The notes beneath the pieces are model-generated. The model worked only from the letters and a program-made list of their open reading frames with translations, was not told where the DNA came from and ran no database searches. Source: Lolium rigidum (taxonomy: Eukaryota > Streptophyta > Magnoliopsida > Poales > Poaceae). From it: a stretch of 64,000 nucleotides of DNA. The stretch spans positions 34,439,769-34,503,768 of the forward strand of contig NC_061514.1 in NCBI RefSeq assembly GCF_022539505.1, given 5' to 3'. Each line of letters starts with the position of its first letter. The stretch's first letter is position 1. The translations under genes and the position numbers were made by a program. This document shows, piece by piece, positions 43,659 through 55,243 of the stretch.

Positions 43659-44427
43659 AAAGTGCTTATGCACTGAACAGAGTCACCTGATATATAAGAG
43701 GCCGGAGTTCATGTTTCGTCGTTGTATTTGTTTTGATTTTTTTCCATTTGCAGTGAAGTTGTAATCTAAATTTGGTTAGTACCTTAATCTCTAGATATTT
43801 TATCAAGTGGCCACAATCTGCCGGTCTCTGTTCTGATTTGATTTCATGGTTCCATGTCCAGTACTTTGACATTATGCTTCTGCGACAGTTTATAATTCGT
43901 AGATGATTTCCATATTTAGTACTGATTATACAACATTCTATACCGGCTTACTAAAATATGGTTCCTTCATTTTAACTGCTTATTGTTTCCCAGAGAGCCC
44001 CCTACTTCTGAACTAGAATGGGGAAGTTTGCCATAAAGTATTTGCTATGTAAGTCTACTGTTTACATATGGAAATTCATCTGCATTTTGCATGAACTTGT
44101 GAGAGTTGTAATTAATTTCTGATTGTTATGAAGGCACTACTGTGGAACTCTTTTGTCTCCTAGAGCGAACCTTGAAGGCTTGGGAATTTTTAAAACTTTG
44201 AAGTAGAATACAATTGATGATTGGATCATATTAATATCATTTTCATTCTTGAGCTAAGCTGACAATGTCCACACCTTGCATCCTCATCACAGATTTGCCA
44301 CATCCTTTTGACAGAAAAAAAAATCCACAAAACATCAAGACTTTCCCAATAAAAAGCATAAAGAGCTTCATGTTACACAAATCACAACACAGTTGGATTA
44401 CATTGGTCATGGCTGGGTCAATGAAAG
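43659..44427 (+). other. EXO70 beta 3' flank
   Basis: AT-rich, non-coding, with no terminal repeats. It is duplicated in the inverted copy (62563-63327). Confidence 0.6.
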
Positions 44428-44434
44428 GATGTCA

Positions 44435-44887
44435 GTTGGCGGTTTTGTATTGACTACAGATGCCTTAATTTGATTACCGCGAAGAATAAATTTCCCCTGC
44501 CCATTGTCGACGAATTGCTTGATGAACTTGCCGGTGCAGCTTACTTCTCTAAGTTTGATCTAGGCGCCGGATACCACCAAATCCGTATGCGCGAAGAGGA
44601 GGACGTGAAGACAGCTTTCAAAACCCATCACGGGCACTTTCAGTTTCGGGTGATGCCGTTTGGTCACACAAATGCACATGCCACTTTCCAGTGTCTGATG
44701 AACACAGTCTTCTCAGAGTACACTCGCAAGTCAGTCATTGTCTTCCTCGACGATATCCTAGTGTACAGTGCTACACTGAAGGAGCATGAAGAACACATGC
44801 GTCAGGTTCTGACGCTGCTCCGCCAAAACAAGCTCTAGGCCAAAGCTTCGAAATGTTCCTTTGTTCAAGATAGAATTGAGTATCTCG
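44435..44887 (+). pseudogene. Gypsy reverse transcriptase, first part
   Basis: [60 protein letters not shown] and the active site FLDDILVYS (about 44745), then a TAG at 44836-44838 where the inverted copy has TAC. It reads on to IEYL and is cut by the LINE. Confidence 0.9.
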
Positions 44888-45606
44888 TGATCTGGCCGGG
44901 GGGTTGAGTTCCGGAAGGCTCCGCCGGCGAATGTAACAGTGCTTTGCCTGGAGTTTGCTGGATCGGAGGTATTCGGTCGTGCGCACCCATGCTTTTATTC
45001 CGACCGATTGGTTCTGGAGGGAGCGGCGCGAAGCTCTTTTTCTGTGTTGACATCAAGTGACTATGGATCCATGATGAAAGTCGGAAGAAGAGAATTTCAT
45101 GAAGGCCGGAGGGAGGACTAGCTAAGGGAGGTTCAAGTCTCCGCGCTGTTGAGGGACTTGCTTGGTGTTCCGGGCTTCACAGCAGCGGTATGAAAGTGGG
45201 GGCGACAACACAGGTGAAGTGCAGAGTCCTACCTTTCAGGGTGAAAACCCAAGGTCTGGCCTTAATTGGTTGTGCATGGCAATGACCTTAGTGGAGGCAT
45301 TGTTTTGAGAGCGGGGACTATCTTCAGGGTGAAAACCTAAGATCTTTGATCGGGCGACGACGGTGTTTGAGCACTGTTCCCTTCTTGGAGGCGTTGTTTT
45401 TGGAGAGTCTGTAATTCAGGTGTTGTCTTGGCGGTGGATGTATTGCTGTTGTTAGGCCCGAGATACTGTAGCGGGACTTTTGTTTCTTAGTTTTCTTTTC
45501 TGTTTTTAGCTGTGTGCATCCGTAGTGCCATTAAGGTGGTGCGTTCTTGTAGAGGCTAGGTGTAATTGGTATCTTCTTGATATTAATATATTCCCTTTAT
45601 CGAAAA
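44888..45606 (+). mobile_element. 5'-truncated LINE 3' end inserted in Gypsy RT
   Basis: About 720 bp, non-coding. It contains repeated GGGTGAAAACC motifs typical of grass L1-type 3' UTRs and ends in TTAATATATTCCCTTTATCG plus AAAAA. No target duplication is visible. Instead, the three bases GGC expected between CTCG and ATATT in the RT are missing. Confidence 0.7.
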
Positions 45607-46631
45607 ATATTATCTCTAAGGAGGGAGTGGCCACAGATAGTGAGAAGACAACAGCTATGAAAGCTTGGCCTGTTCCTACATCTGCAACTAAGTTGCGCGG
45701 CTTCTTAGGACTCACGGGCTACTACCGGAAGTTTGTGCCCAAGTACGGCATCATGGCTAAACCTCTGACCCAGTTACTTACGAAGAAGGGATTCCAATGG
45801 TGTGAGGCAGCACAAGCAGCATTTGACCAGTTGAAGGAAGCAATGGTCAACATTCCAGTACTCACGCTTCCAAATTTTGCTCCACCCTTTGCAATAGAAA
45901 CAGATGCATGCGACACAGGCATAGGCGCTGTCCTTGTCCAAGATGGCCATCCCGTGGCATATTTCAGCAAAGTGTTGGGCATCCGCAATCAACAATTGTC
46001 AACCTACGAGAAAGAATTTTTGGCAGTGATGATGGCGGTTGACAAGTGGCGCGCATATCTTCAGCGCGGACCATTTCTCATTTACACAGACCACAAGAGC
46101 CTGTTCAATCTGGGAGATCAGCAATTGGACACGGATTTACAGCGTAGAGCCATGGCCAAGCTAGTAGGTCTACAATTTTGTTTTCAGTACAAACAGGGAA
46201 TTGAAAATGGTGCTGCGGATGCCTTATCCCGAGTGGGCCATCTTCTGACGGCGAATGCCCTGTCTGCTGGGCAGCCGCTTTGGATGCAAGAGGTGGCCAA
46301 TTTGTATGCTACCGATCCTGATGCTCAAGCTTTGTTAACCAAATTGGCAATCCACAGCCCAGATGAGGAGGGGTATGAACTACAACAGGGCCTTATTCGC
46401 GTGCGTGGTCGACTATGGATTGGGGCAAACACATCATTGCAGACCAAACTTATCAGTGCATTGCATGACAGCGCAGTCGGAGGTCATTCTAGGGTAACTG
46501 TAACTTCTCAGCGTGTCAGGAAGTTGTTTTGTTGGAAGGGCTTACGCACTGCTGTTGACGAGTATGTTCATCAGTGTGCCATTTGTCAGCACGTCAAGCA
46601 CGAGCATCAGAAGCCGGCTGGGAAGCTTTAG
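45607..46631 (+). pseudogene. Gypsy RT thumb, RNase H and integrase zinc region
   Basis: ISKEGVATDSEKTTAMKAWP, RGFLGLTGYYRKFVPKYGIM, the RNase H block IETDACDTGIGAVLVQDGHP with YTDHKSLFNLG (about 46080), and the integrase zinc finger with HDSAVGGHSRVTVTSQRV and CAICQHVKHEHQKP (HHCC). It ends in TAG (46629-46631) where CAG is expected. Confidence 0.9.
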
Positions 46632-47720
46632 CCCTTGCTGATTGCATCAGGCCCGTGGCAGGATATCACACTTGATTTCATTGAAGGATTGCCAAAGTGA
46701 TGGGTGTGATTCTATTCTTGTGGTGGTTGATCGCCTGACGAAGTTCGTGCACTTTGTGCCTCTGCGACACCCATTCTCGGCGTCTCAGGTTGCCAAAGCT
46801 TTGTGGGACAATGTTGTTAAGTCTCATGGGTTGCCACTGACGATTGTCTCGGACAGGGACAAAATCTTTACCAGTGCAGTCTGGAAGAATCTGTTTCAAG
46901 CAGCTAGTACCAAACTACATTACTCAACGGCATATCATCCTCAAACTGATGGTCAGACGAAGAGGGTTAATCAGTGTTTGGAGATGTACTTACGCACCGC
47001 TGTCCACGACACTCCGCGTCATTGGCACCACTGGCTACCTGCAGTGGAATTATGGTACAATTCAAGTTTCCATGCATCACTCAATTGTTCGCCTTTCAAA
47101 GCACTCTATGGCAGGGAGCCAAATCTAGGAGGGATGCTGCAGTGGGATGGTGCTCCAACCACAGAGGAGTTTAACTCGGTTTCGCACACAGCTGCTCTAC
47201 GTGCTCAACTAGGACGCGCACAGTCTCGCTTCAAGAAGAAGGCTGACTGCAATAGAGTGGAACGGGAGTTCTCAGTTGGGGAGAAAGTTCTGCTTAAACT
47301 ACAGCCGTACGCGCAAACATCTGTGACCAATCGTCCATGTGCCAAACTGGCTTACAAGTTCTTCGGTCCCTTTCCTGTGGAGCAGCGAGTCGGACTCGTG
47401 GCTTATCGGTTGACATTGCCGGCAGAGAGCAAGATTCACCCAGTGTTTCACGTTTCACAGCTGAAGCCTTTCACACCTAACTACTCGCCTGTGTTTGGTG
47501 ATCTTCCTCGGCTTCCAGATTTGACTCTGTCTTCATTTAACCCTGTCAAGATTTTGTAGCGCAGGATGATGAAAAAGGGTGATCAGGCCATCGTGCAGCT
47601 GAAGATTCAATGGGAGACGTTACCGGCTGAGGCCGCGACCTGGGAGGACCACGAGGTTTTGCGTCGCCGTTTTCCATTGGCATCAATCTGGGAGGAGCCT
47701 CGTTCTGAAGGAGAGGACAA
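46632..47720 (+). pseudogene. Gypsy integrase core and chromodomain-like tail
   Basis: A small deletion near 46700 changes frame, after which DSILVVVDRLTKFVHFVPLR, the catalytic IVSDRDKIFTSAVWKNLF, STAYHPQTDGQTKRVNQCLE, the GPFPVEQRVGLVAYRLTLPA block and HPVFHVSQLKPF follow, to TAG at 47558. In frame beyond it, VQLKIQWETLPAEAATWEDH reads as a chromodomain-type module, which directs integration in chromoviruses. The reading ends near the 3' LTR. Confidence 0.88.
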
Positions 47721-48000
47721 TGTCACGGCAGATAACTAAAGGTGTATCTGCGGTGACTGTCTAGAGCACCACCGTGTGCTGTTTGGCTGTGTATGTGGGC
47801 CAGTGTTGGGCTTATGTCCACGTGAGTGGTGACCGGGATCATTATAAGCCGATGGACTAATCTGTAATCGCTATCGAAGAAATATAATCATGTCAAGGAA
47901 ACATATCTCATCCTCCGTCTTCGTTCTCATCTCCTGATTGCTCTTCCCACCTTACTCCTCTCTCGTACGATCTCTTCCAAATCATGTTGAGGTCGTGACA
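47721..48000 (+). repeat. 3' LTR of the Reina-like Gypsy
   Basis: TGTCACGGCAGATAAC to GAGGTCGTGACA, with inverted TGTCACG/CGTGACA ends, preceded by the purine-rich GAAGGAGAGGACAA. Confidence 0.85.
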
Positions 48001-48017
48001 GCCTTCTCCCGCCGCTT

Positions 48018-49922
48018 CCTAATCGCCTCCGCCCGGAACGCTCTCGCCCTCCTGCACGACACACGCGGAATTAAAACAAATGGAAGTTGTAGCGGGATAC
48101 ATGCGGCGGGAGAAGGTGAGCACGAGAAGGCTCATTAAGGAGGCGACCCAAAAAATGCTTCGGCCCTCCGCGTCGCTCCCCGCGGGTGACGGGAGAGCGC
48201 CCAACCCTAACCGCCGAACCACCCCTTCTCCGGCCTTCCCCAGCCACCACCGCCGGCGCAGGCCGCCGGGCAAAGCCCACGCGGTGCCGGCGGCGGCGGA
48301 GCAGCTCTTCCCTGGGCATTGGGAGAGGGGGCGCGGGGTCCTCTCCTCCTGGCGGTGGTGCTCCTCGGGCATGGATGGCTCCGGCGGCGGCGCGTGTCCT
48401 CAGGCGGTGCAGCGCTGGGCGGCGAGCTGGCGTCGCCGTTGCCTGTTGGCGGTGGGGCGGAGCGATGTGCGGCGGCATTCCCCCGGCCCAGATCGGGCCC
48501 ATCTAGGTTTTGGCGGGCCGGCCGGGTGCATCTCTGCTGCTTCTGGCGGATGGGATAGGTGGCCGGAGCGGAGGCAGCTGGGGTGGAGGCGCACGTCCTG
48601 CAGCATCCGATGGCGGGCTTCACGAGCACGGACCAGGTGGGTCTATGCTCGGCCGGGCCAGGAGGGCCTGGTTTGCCCCTTGTCGGCATGTCTGGACGGG
48701 TACCGCCATTGGCGGTGGAGACAGTTCCCTCCTGTGGTGCCTTTCCCTCGCAGCCCCTCGTTTTCGTGTTCCTTTCTCGTGTCGCTGGCTTCGGTTTGCT
48801 GGCTGCGGGGAGATGGTGTTGGTGTATCTTAAGCCGTGGTGGCGCACGCTGGTGGGTTGTGAGGTTGGTGGAGCTGGATGGAGCGCTCGGGGCGGGGTGA
48901 CGAGGGTCAGGAGAAATCCCTATCGGTTGGCCAACACCGACGCGGTGACGCTCGCGGGCGCCATCCCTCCTTCCTGAAGGGCGTTGGTGAAGCTCTCCTC
49001 CCCTGTCCTTGCGCGTACCGAGGGAACCCTAGGACTAGTCCGGGTAGCAGCGTCGTCATCGTCGCATTCCTTCTTGAAGGTGCTGCTTGGTACGCGGTGC
49101 TCCAGAATGCTAGGCGCGTGGTGGAATTCTCCGGAGGGCGCAGCGGCTGCGAGACACCTTCGTTTTCGTCGATCCGGCCTCTTTGGCTTTCTTTCTCTTT
49201 TCTTTCTTATGTGTTTTCTTTTGGGCTTGATTGTGCTGATGCCCCAGCAGTTGTATCGTGTGGTTGCTATATTAATATAGCGGGGCGAAAGCCTATTTCG
49301 AGGAGAAGGTGAGCACTAATCCACTATTGGTAGTACCAACATACTGAGCTGCTGGCGAAGCTTCACACCACATTACACAATTATCCATATGATGCCCAGG
49401 AATTCCACACATAAAAGATACCTTCTCCTTGATGCAGTTGCCGACGTAATCGCTGCAATACCTCCCCTCCATAGGTTGAATCCGCGCCCTCATCACCACC
49501 GCAGCCATCCCGGGTGCAGTAGGTCCGGCTATAGGGCGCGCTTGTTGATGTTGCAGAGGACGTTGAGGATGCAGTGGCGACGGTGGCGGTGGAGGAGCAC
49601 GCTGATTTCCTCGACCACCAGAGTTAGTATCTCGCCCAACAGGAGGAGGTTGATTTATTCCAGGTCTCACATACTGGTACGGGTTCCTCCGTTGCCCTCC
49701 CCCATGATTCTGAGCACCACCCCATCCGCGCTGAAGGTTAGGAGCGCCACCGCGCCCCTGCCCCCCACCTCCTTGCACACGCTGACCTCCACCCTGCATC
49801 GGCCGCCTCCGCAGCACCTCCGCAAAATCGCTCGACCTTGGGTCCGACTCCAGAAATCCCAAGAGAAACTCAAATTGGTAGGTTTGTGGTTGTCGAGATC
49901 GGAAGCCCTCGCCGGAAAACAA
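48018..49922 (-). pseudogene. Zinc-knuckle-type protein ORF split by the LINE, unknown family
   Basis: On the minus strand, from 49922: a Gln/Gly/Arg/Pro-rich region (residues about 45-150), then a CCHC-like motif (CGIPGHHMDNC) and AAQYVGTTNSGL at the LINE insertion point. Removing the LINE and one target duplication lets the frame continue for about 35 codons (48123 down to 48018). The low-complexity stretch with one zinc knuckle resembles Gag or L1 ORF1-type RNA-binding proteins, but I cannot assign it. Confidence 0.45.
48124..49301 (+). mobile_element. 5'-truncated LINE (TSD GGAGAAGGTGAGCAC)
   Basis: Flanked by the 15-bp duplication GGAGAAGGTGAGCAC at 48109-48123 and 49302-49316. The 3' end, TATTAATATAGCGGGGCGAA then AGCCTATTTCGA, is the type found at grass LINE tails. 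The body is GC-rich and open in many frames, none with RT motifs, so only 3' UTR or extreme ORF2 tail is present. ORFs such as 48080-48832 are not called. Confidence 0.85.
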
Positions 49923-50411
49923 TCCTCTACCTCAAACCGGCGCGACACCAACAGATCACGACGAATCCAGACGAGGGGATCATGGCGGCACAGGGCTAGA
50001 GCCCTAGCACCAGGAGGATGGGGCGAAGGGATAACCCACAGCTGTCCAAAATACTCCTCCACGATCTCATCCTCCCCTCGTGGTGGGTCCCGGCTGCCGT
50101 TGACGAGAGCTCCCACCCCTTGATCAATGGGCAGGATGCTTCGAGGTGTCCCAAAACAGGGGCCTGACCTGGGCGACCCCCCTCCAGGCGGTCATGCGGT
50201 GCTTGCCGAGCCCCGCGGCGAGCCAAAGAGGCATCGGGCCATCGGAACCCTCTAGTCATCGCAGGAGTACGGCGAGCTTTAGGGTAGGTGTGGCGATGAA
50301 GTTTTTGTCCAAACTTCTGTTATGTCTATCGAGACAAATTTGCAACGCAAGTTGCACTCCTCGGTCGTGATCGGTTGATGATCAGTTGCAACCAAAAACA
50401 AGGAACGCTAT

Positions 50412-50586
50412 CTTTTTCGATAAAGGACGCTTTATTACTCGAAGTATCAAACATTACACACAGCCTCTGCATAGCTAAAATGCACACAACCGTTTATGAA
50501 TCCAGGATTCAAACAAAAGAGCACATAAAGGATAAAAGGCAAAACGCCAACTAAAAGGCATAAAAGATAAAAGATAAAAGTACATA
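50412..50586 (-). mobile_element. Short non-LTR retroposon, minus strand (TSD AAGGAACGCTAT)
   Basis: 175 bp flanked by AAGGAACGCTAT (50400-50411 and 50587-50598). On the minus strand it ends TAATAAAGCGTCCTTTATCG plus AAAAAG, the same tail type as the LINE at 45606. It is a LINE fragment or SINE. Confidence 0.85.
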
Positions 50587-50598
50587 AAGGAACGCTAT

Positions 50599-51229
50599 TT
50601 GTATCCTGTCTTCCAGATTTTGTGAACTAATGTATGCGATGACAGCCAAGCAAGGCTTCACCATGGGATCATGGCCTGGGTTGACTACCAAGTCAACCTT
50701 ATTGTCTCTTGTTGCTTGGTTTGTGTCCAAGATTCCAAACTCAACATAAGTAAATGAGCTAAATACACCACTAGTCTCAATAATTGTACTTTATATGAAT
50801 TTTAATCCTAATATTTGAAAAATGGAATCAGGTGGAGGTGGTCCAAAAAGTTGTCAAAATATGCAAACTAGTCTCAGCTGATTTAGGCAACTTACACAAT
50901 GGACACCAACCACCACCACCACCACCCTTTTCGTCATACTACAGATCATTATCTTTTATTTATCCTACCGCAGATCAAAGCCAACATGTCCACGCAAACT
51001 CGTCGCTGCCACATGAAGAACAAAGGAAAAATGCACGCGTACATCTCTGTTTACCGCTGGAGTGATCAATAGCTTAAAAAGTAAAAAAAATTATAAATTG
51101 ATACTCGGACCACTTAGCGACGACTAGAGACACTAGCATGAGCCGAAGACACGATGCTGTCATCGCTCCACCATCGTCGGAGCCGGGCAAAGCTTGTCGT
51201 AATAGAGCTTGTTATATTAAACAGAAGTG
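50599..51229. other. Intergenic DNA, nothing recognised
   Basis: AT-rich, with a CACCAC microsatellite-like run near 50905. No gene or terminal repeat is seen. Confidence 0.5.
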
Positions 51230-51689
51230 AAGCCAGCCGCGTCCACGCCCAGTTGAACCCATCTTGGAGTGAGTGTGGAGAAAGTTAGGTGGTGGCGGCT
51301 AGGGTTATGGGTGTGTGGTGCTATGGTTGTGCGCTATGGGCGATGAGCGAGCGATCCGTTTTATAAGCCGGAGGCAGACGAGGGAGTGGTGGCGCACATT
51401 AACGTCGGCACGCATGATAAGGCACGACGAGACGTCTCGCTACGCGTCTGGGGAAACTGTAACGTTGCCGCGGTAGTAATTTGCGTTGGCCATAGTTAGG
51501 CGACAGATGCGTGGCAACTATGCGTCGGGCGCGCTACTCGTGACGCATGTTTTTGTTTCGTCCAACGTTCCTTATGTAGTGGGATGGGCTCGAGACATTG
51601 GACAACGTATTAGACCGCGTCGGATGAAAAAAATCTTCACAAGGCACGCGGGTGGACGAGTTCAATCATTTGGCGCGTCCCAAATCGTT
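51230..51689 (-). pseudogene. Relic of the B3-type gene 5' region (third copy)
   Basis: GGTGGTGGCGGCTAGGGTT, CCGTTTTATAAGCCGGAGGC and GTGGTGGCGCACATTAA parallel the upstream regions of the two B3 relics (52730-52880 and 61010-61150). A minus-strand TATA box (TATAAAA) is at 51359-51365. No B3 coding sequence remains. Confidence 0.45.
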
Positions 51690-52084
51690 TTAGGGCATCT
51701 CCAACGGGGCGGCGCATTTCGGATGCCTAAAATGTCCGCGCGCATCCGTTTGCATCGCCTCGCGGACGCGAAAATGGTCGTTTTTGTCTGCGCGGCCGTT
51801 TGCACCCGGGGTGGCTCCAGCGACCCGAGACGCATATTATTTTTCCACTTTTTTTTTTCTCTTTTTCATTTAAACATAGTTGCAAATATTACACAAACTA
51901 ATACATAATTGGGAACATGCTTTTACACAAACTAACACATAGTTTGGCGCATGGTTTACACAAACTAATACATAGTTAAAACATTGCAAAATGAGGAAAC
52001 CTAACTAGTGTTGGCCTCGTAGATTTCGTATGTTCGCTGTCAAGAAAGAACACTCTCGGGCACTCTCAGGCACTCCCAGTCACC

Positions 52085-52682
52085 CAAACTGGAAAATCCA
52101 GCTGACAATGATAACCATGTTGGTCCTTTTCAGGGAAAACATACAGAAACCTCCACTAGTGGCTTGAATTGTCCCGTGGCCATATTCGATGCAAAGAAAG
52201 AACACTCTGTCGGTGTTCGAGCCGGACTCGCCGGTGTGGTAGTGCCTACGGCAGGATGTGTCATCAAACACCTTGACAATCATGTCGCGGCCGCGGGCGG
52301 TGAGCTAGCAGCCGGGCTCAAGGGCGAGGTCGCGGGCGAACTTGTCCCACCAGGTGTGCAGGTATGTCTTGCCCTGCCCATCGAACAAGACCTCGACAGG
52401 CCACCGGCAAAAGTTGTAGCTGGCCTCCCGTAGCTACAACTGGGCCGGCTCGACGCCATCGACGAACTCGACGAATTTGTTCGGGAGCCGCTTGATGCCG
52501 AGTGGGTCCTGGTCGATGCGGAGGAGCAACTCGAAGCACCGGCCCTCCTGAGAAGATGACGACGGCGCATGAGACGGACACAACGATCGTGGGGCCGTAG
52601 CAGCTCCACCTCGGCGGCCCCGGCACCGGGGGTGGCCACGCCCGCGCCCTCGACTACCTTGCCGGCCACCTAGACCCGCCAT
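52085..52682 (-). pseudogene. B3 DNA-binding domain protein relic 1
   Basis: Minus-strand ATG at 52682 opens a Gly/Arg-rich leader, then FELLLRIDQDPLGIKRLPNK and FVEFVDGVEPAQL, a stop (52434), LREASYNFCRWPVEVLFDGQ and KTYLHTWWDKFARDLALEPG, another stop (about 52306), and DMIVKVFDDTSCRRHYHTGE. This is the plan of plant B3 domains (K-LP-KF strand, W-V block, GW--FA---L--G block). A minus-strand TATA box (TATATAAA, 52799-52806) lies about 120 bp upstream. B3 proteins are nuclear transcription factors; this copy is broken. Confidence 0.7.
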
Positions 52683-52798
52683 GGAGTTCCTCGCGGGGTT
52701 GGTTGCGTCGCAGGAAGAGCTAGGTGGCGCTACGGTGGAGATTGTGGCGGCTAGGGTTTGTGTGGAGGAGTGGATGAGGAAGACGAGCGCGCGCCCTC

Positions 52799-52806
52799 TT
52801 TATATA
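52799..52806 (-). promoter_or_regulatory. TATA box upstream of B3 relic 1
   Basis: TATATAAA on the minus strand, with equivalents at 51359-51365 and 61075-61080 upstream of the related copies. Confidence 0.45.
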
Positions 52807-52886
52807 CGCCGGAGGCAGGAGAGGGGCGCGGAACGCGTGGCATCGCCATTACTTCATTGGCAGAGGTGGGCGGCGGCCGCTCGGTA

Positions 52887-53371
52887 GGCAAGGCAGGTGA
52901 TGAGACATTTATGTCTTAATGATTCCTATACTTGCTTATGAAAATGGCTCTATGACTCATCATAAGGGGTGCATTTGCTTATATCTATGGCTGCATCTAA
53001 TTTAGGATCTGCCCCTAAAAGAATGAAACTTGACAAGATATTTACTATGTTGTGTAGAACTTAGATGCTAGTAAATCCATACCGCCCCCGGAAACACTTG
53101 TCTCATATATATAAGCACACACATTTGAGCTTGTCCTCTTGCTGCATAGAGGATTGGGATTTTATCTTATTGAGAGCATTTACTTATTGCTATTTACTTT
53201 CTGCACTTTATTTTATTGCAAACTATACACCACAAATACCAAACCTGCTACTTTATTCTTATTGTTTTCTTGTTAATTCTGCTAACCAATACCTTTAGCT
53301 CTTCGTGGGTTCGACAAACTTTCTTATTGAAAAGTACTACAATTGATCTCCTCCACTTGGGAGCCATCACA
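52887..53371 (+). repeat. Probable LTR 3'-end remnant of a Gypsy element
   Basis: The tail GCTCTTCGTGGGTTCGACA, then TTATTGAAAAGTACTACAAT and GGGAGCCATCA, resembles the U5 ends of Triticeae Gypsy LTRs. No partner LTR or primer site is present. Confidence 0.35.
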
Positions 53372-53580
53372 TGCCTTTCGTATTCTTCGCTGCGGAGAAA
53401 GAACACCCAGTTACCCAAACTAGAGAGTTATGGTTTGCGCCTTCATCATTGCAGACGAAGAACATCCCTACACTAGTGGCTTTAACGGGTACTCATCATC
53501 TTCTTTGCAAAGAAAGAACATCCGGAAACCTAAACTAAAATCTTCTGCTCATCACCGTTGCCGTCGCCGTGGTAGTGCCT
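53372..53580 (-). pseudogene. B3 relic 2, 3' region (left of LTR insertion)
   Basis: Parallels 52024-52246 (AAGAAAGAACA blocks, CCACTAGTGGCTT, GGTAGTGCCT). The gene runs on the minus strand, so this is its 3' part. It is cut at TGCCT by the LTR element. Confidence 0.55.
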
Positions 53581-55217
53581 TGATACGTCGCAAACGTATC
53601 TATAATTTTTGATGCTCCATGCTTGATTTACACCAATTCTACTATGATTACTTGCACTTCGTTACACTTTTATATATTTTCCGGCACTAACCTATTGACA
53701 AGATGCCACAGTGCCAGTTCCCTGTTTTCTGCTATTTTTGGTTTCAGAAAAGTTGTACAGAAAATATCCTCGGAATTGGCCGAAACAAAAGCCGAAGTCA
53801 GTATTTTACCGTAACGAAGCCGGAGACCGAAGGGGGGACGAAGAGGTGCAGCAGGGCGGCCACGGCAGCCCTAGGCGCGGCCCCACCCTTGGCCACACCA
53901 AGGGGTGGTGTGGGCCCCCCTGGCCTCCACCGACCTCGCCCTTCCGCCTATTTATTCACGATCTCGGGAATACCCCAGATACCCGAGCCTCCATCCACGA
54001 AAAGTTCCATCGCGGCCGCCATTGCAGAACCCATCTCGGGAGGGTTTTGAAGCTCTTAACGGCACCCTGCCGGAGGGGGAGATCATCACCGGAGGCTTCT
54101 ACATCGCCATGCCCGCCTCCGAAGTGATTCGTGAGTAGTTCATCCCTGGACTATGGGTCCATGGCAGTAGCTAGATAGTTGTCTTCTCCAATTTGTGCCT
54201 CATGTTTAGATCTTGTGAGCTTCCTATCATGATCAAGATCATCTTTATGTAATGCTACATGTTATGTTTGCTAGGATCCGATTAATATTGAATACTATGA
54301 TTGATATTGATTATATTCATGTCATATGTTATTTGTGATCTTGCATGCTCTCCGTTGCTACTAGATACTTTGGCCAAGTGGATACTTGTGACTCCAAGAG
54401 GGAGTATTTATGCTCGATAGTGGGTTCATGCCTCTAGTTTTTTGGAAGAGTGACAATAACTTCTAAGATTGTAAATGTGTTGTTGCTACCAGGGAGAAAA
54501 CAAATAATATTTTATCCGAGGGTAATTCTATTGTTTACTTTACACACATTGCTTCATTAATGCGAGTATTCATTGCTTGCAACTTAATACTGAAAGGGGT
54601 GCGGACGCTAACCGGAAGGTGGATTATTAGTCATAGACGTAGTTGGATTACGGGATATGTATTATGTTGTAATTACCAAACAAATCTCATAGTAGTCGTC
54701 TTTCTATGTATGAACTTTATTTTGTCAATTGCTCAGCTGTAATTTGTTCACACAACATGCTATTTATCTTTATGGAGATACACCACTAGTGAATTGTGGA
54801 CCCTGGTCCTATTTCTTTTACACTGATAAATTTAACCACTGCAATCCTGTTCTGTTTACTTACTGCAAGCTCTGTTCTTTTTAAATACTGCAAACATCTG
54901 CTTCCACTCGATACATTTAATCTTTTGTTATCAGCAAAACCAGTGAGATTGACAACCTCACTGTGAGTTGGGGAAAATTATTGCCATTGTGTTCTGTGCA
55001 GGTTCCACGTTGTTGCTGATGCCGGTAGTGCACCCTGCCAATAGTCAGCCAGCAACACCTTCAGAAGTCACGCCTTTCTCCTACTGGTCGATTAAACCTT
55101 AGTTTCTTACTGAGGGAATACTTGCTGCTGTGCTCATCACACCTTTCTCTTGGGGTTTCCCAACTGCTTCCACAACTGCCAGCAAGATTGTCTGGCGCCG
55201 TACCTGGAGCACCATCA
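53581..55217 (+). repeat. 5' LTR of the TGATACGTC element
   Basis: Ends CCTGGAGCACCATCA. A copy of a primer-site-like sequence (TGGCGCCGTACCTGGAG, 55193-55209) lies inside its 3' end and recurs in the 3' LTR (60563-60579). Confidence 0.9.
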
Positions 55218-55225
55218 AGATTTTC

Positions 55226-55243
55226 TAGCTCCGTTGCCAGGGA
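55226..55243 (+). promoter_or_regulatory. Degenerate primer binding site
   Basis: TAGCTCCGTTGCCAGGGA, compared with the usual TGGCGCCGTTGCCGGGGA of this element group, starts nine bases after the LTR end. Confidence 0.6.

Larger units (their letters stand above)
42986..44887 (+). repeat. Left arm of a large inverted repeat
   Basis: Matches the reverse complement of 62110-64000 almost end to end: EXO70 3' half, 3' flank and the start of a Gypsy RT. The partner continues beyond the window. Arms are about 17.2 kb apart. Confidence 0.95.
44428..48000 (+). mobile_element. 5'-truncated Gypsy chromovirus (Reina-like)
   Basis: Starts abruptly at the RT entry block (near [11 protein letters not shown], about 44435), with no 5' LTR, Gag or protease. 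It runs through RT, RNase H, integrase and a chromodomain-like tail to a 280-bp 3' LTR. A short LTR beginning TGTCACG, with a chromodomain after integrase, fits the Reina lineage of chromoviruses. It is interrupted by a LINE tail at 44888-45606. Confidence 0.88.

Noticed and set aside
48080..48832. 250-aa plus-strand ORF
   Set aside because: Starts outside and runs into the LINE across its target duplication; GC-rich with overlapping frames and no LINE motifs.
53703..54138. ORFs in the TGATACGTC LTR
   Set aside because: Overlapping frames in LTR sequence, not conserved in the other LTR.
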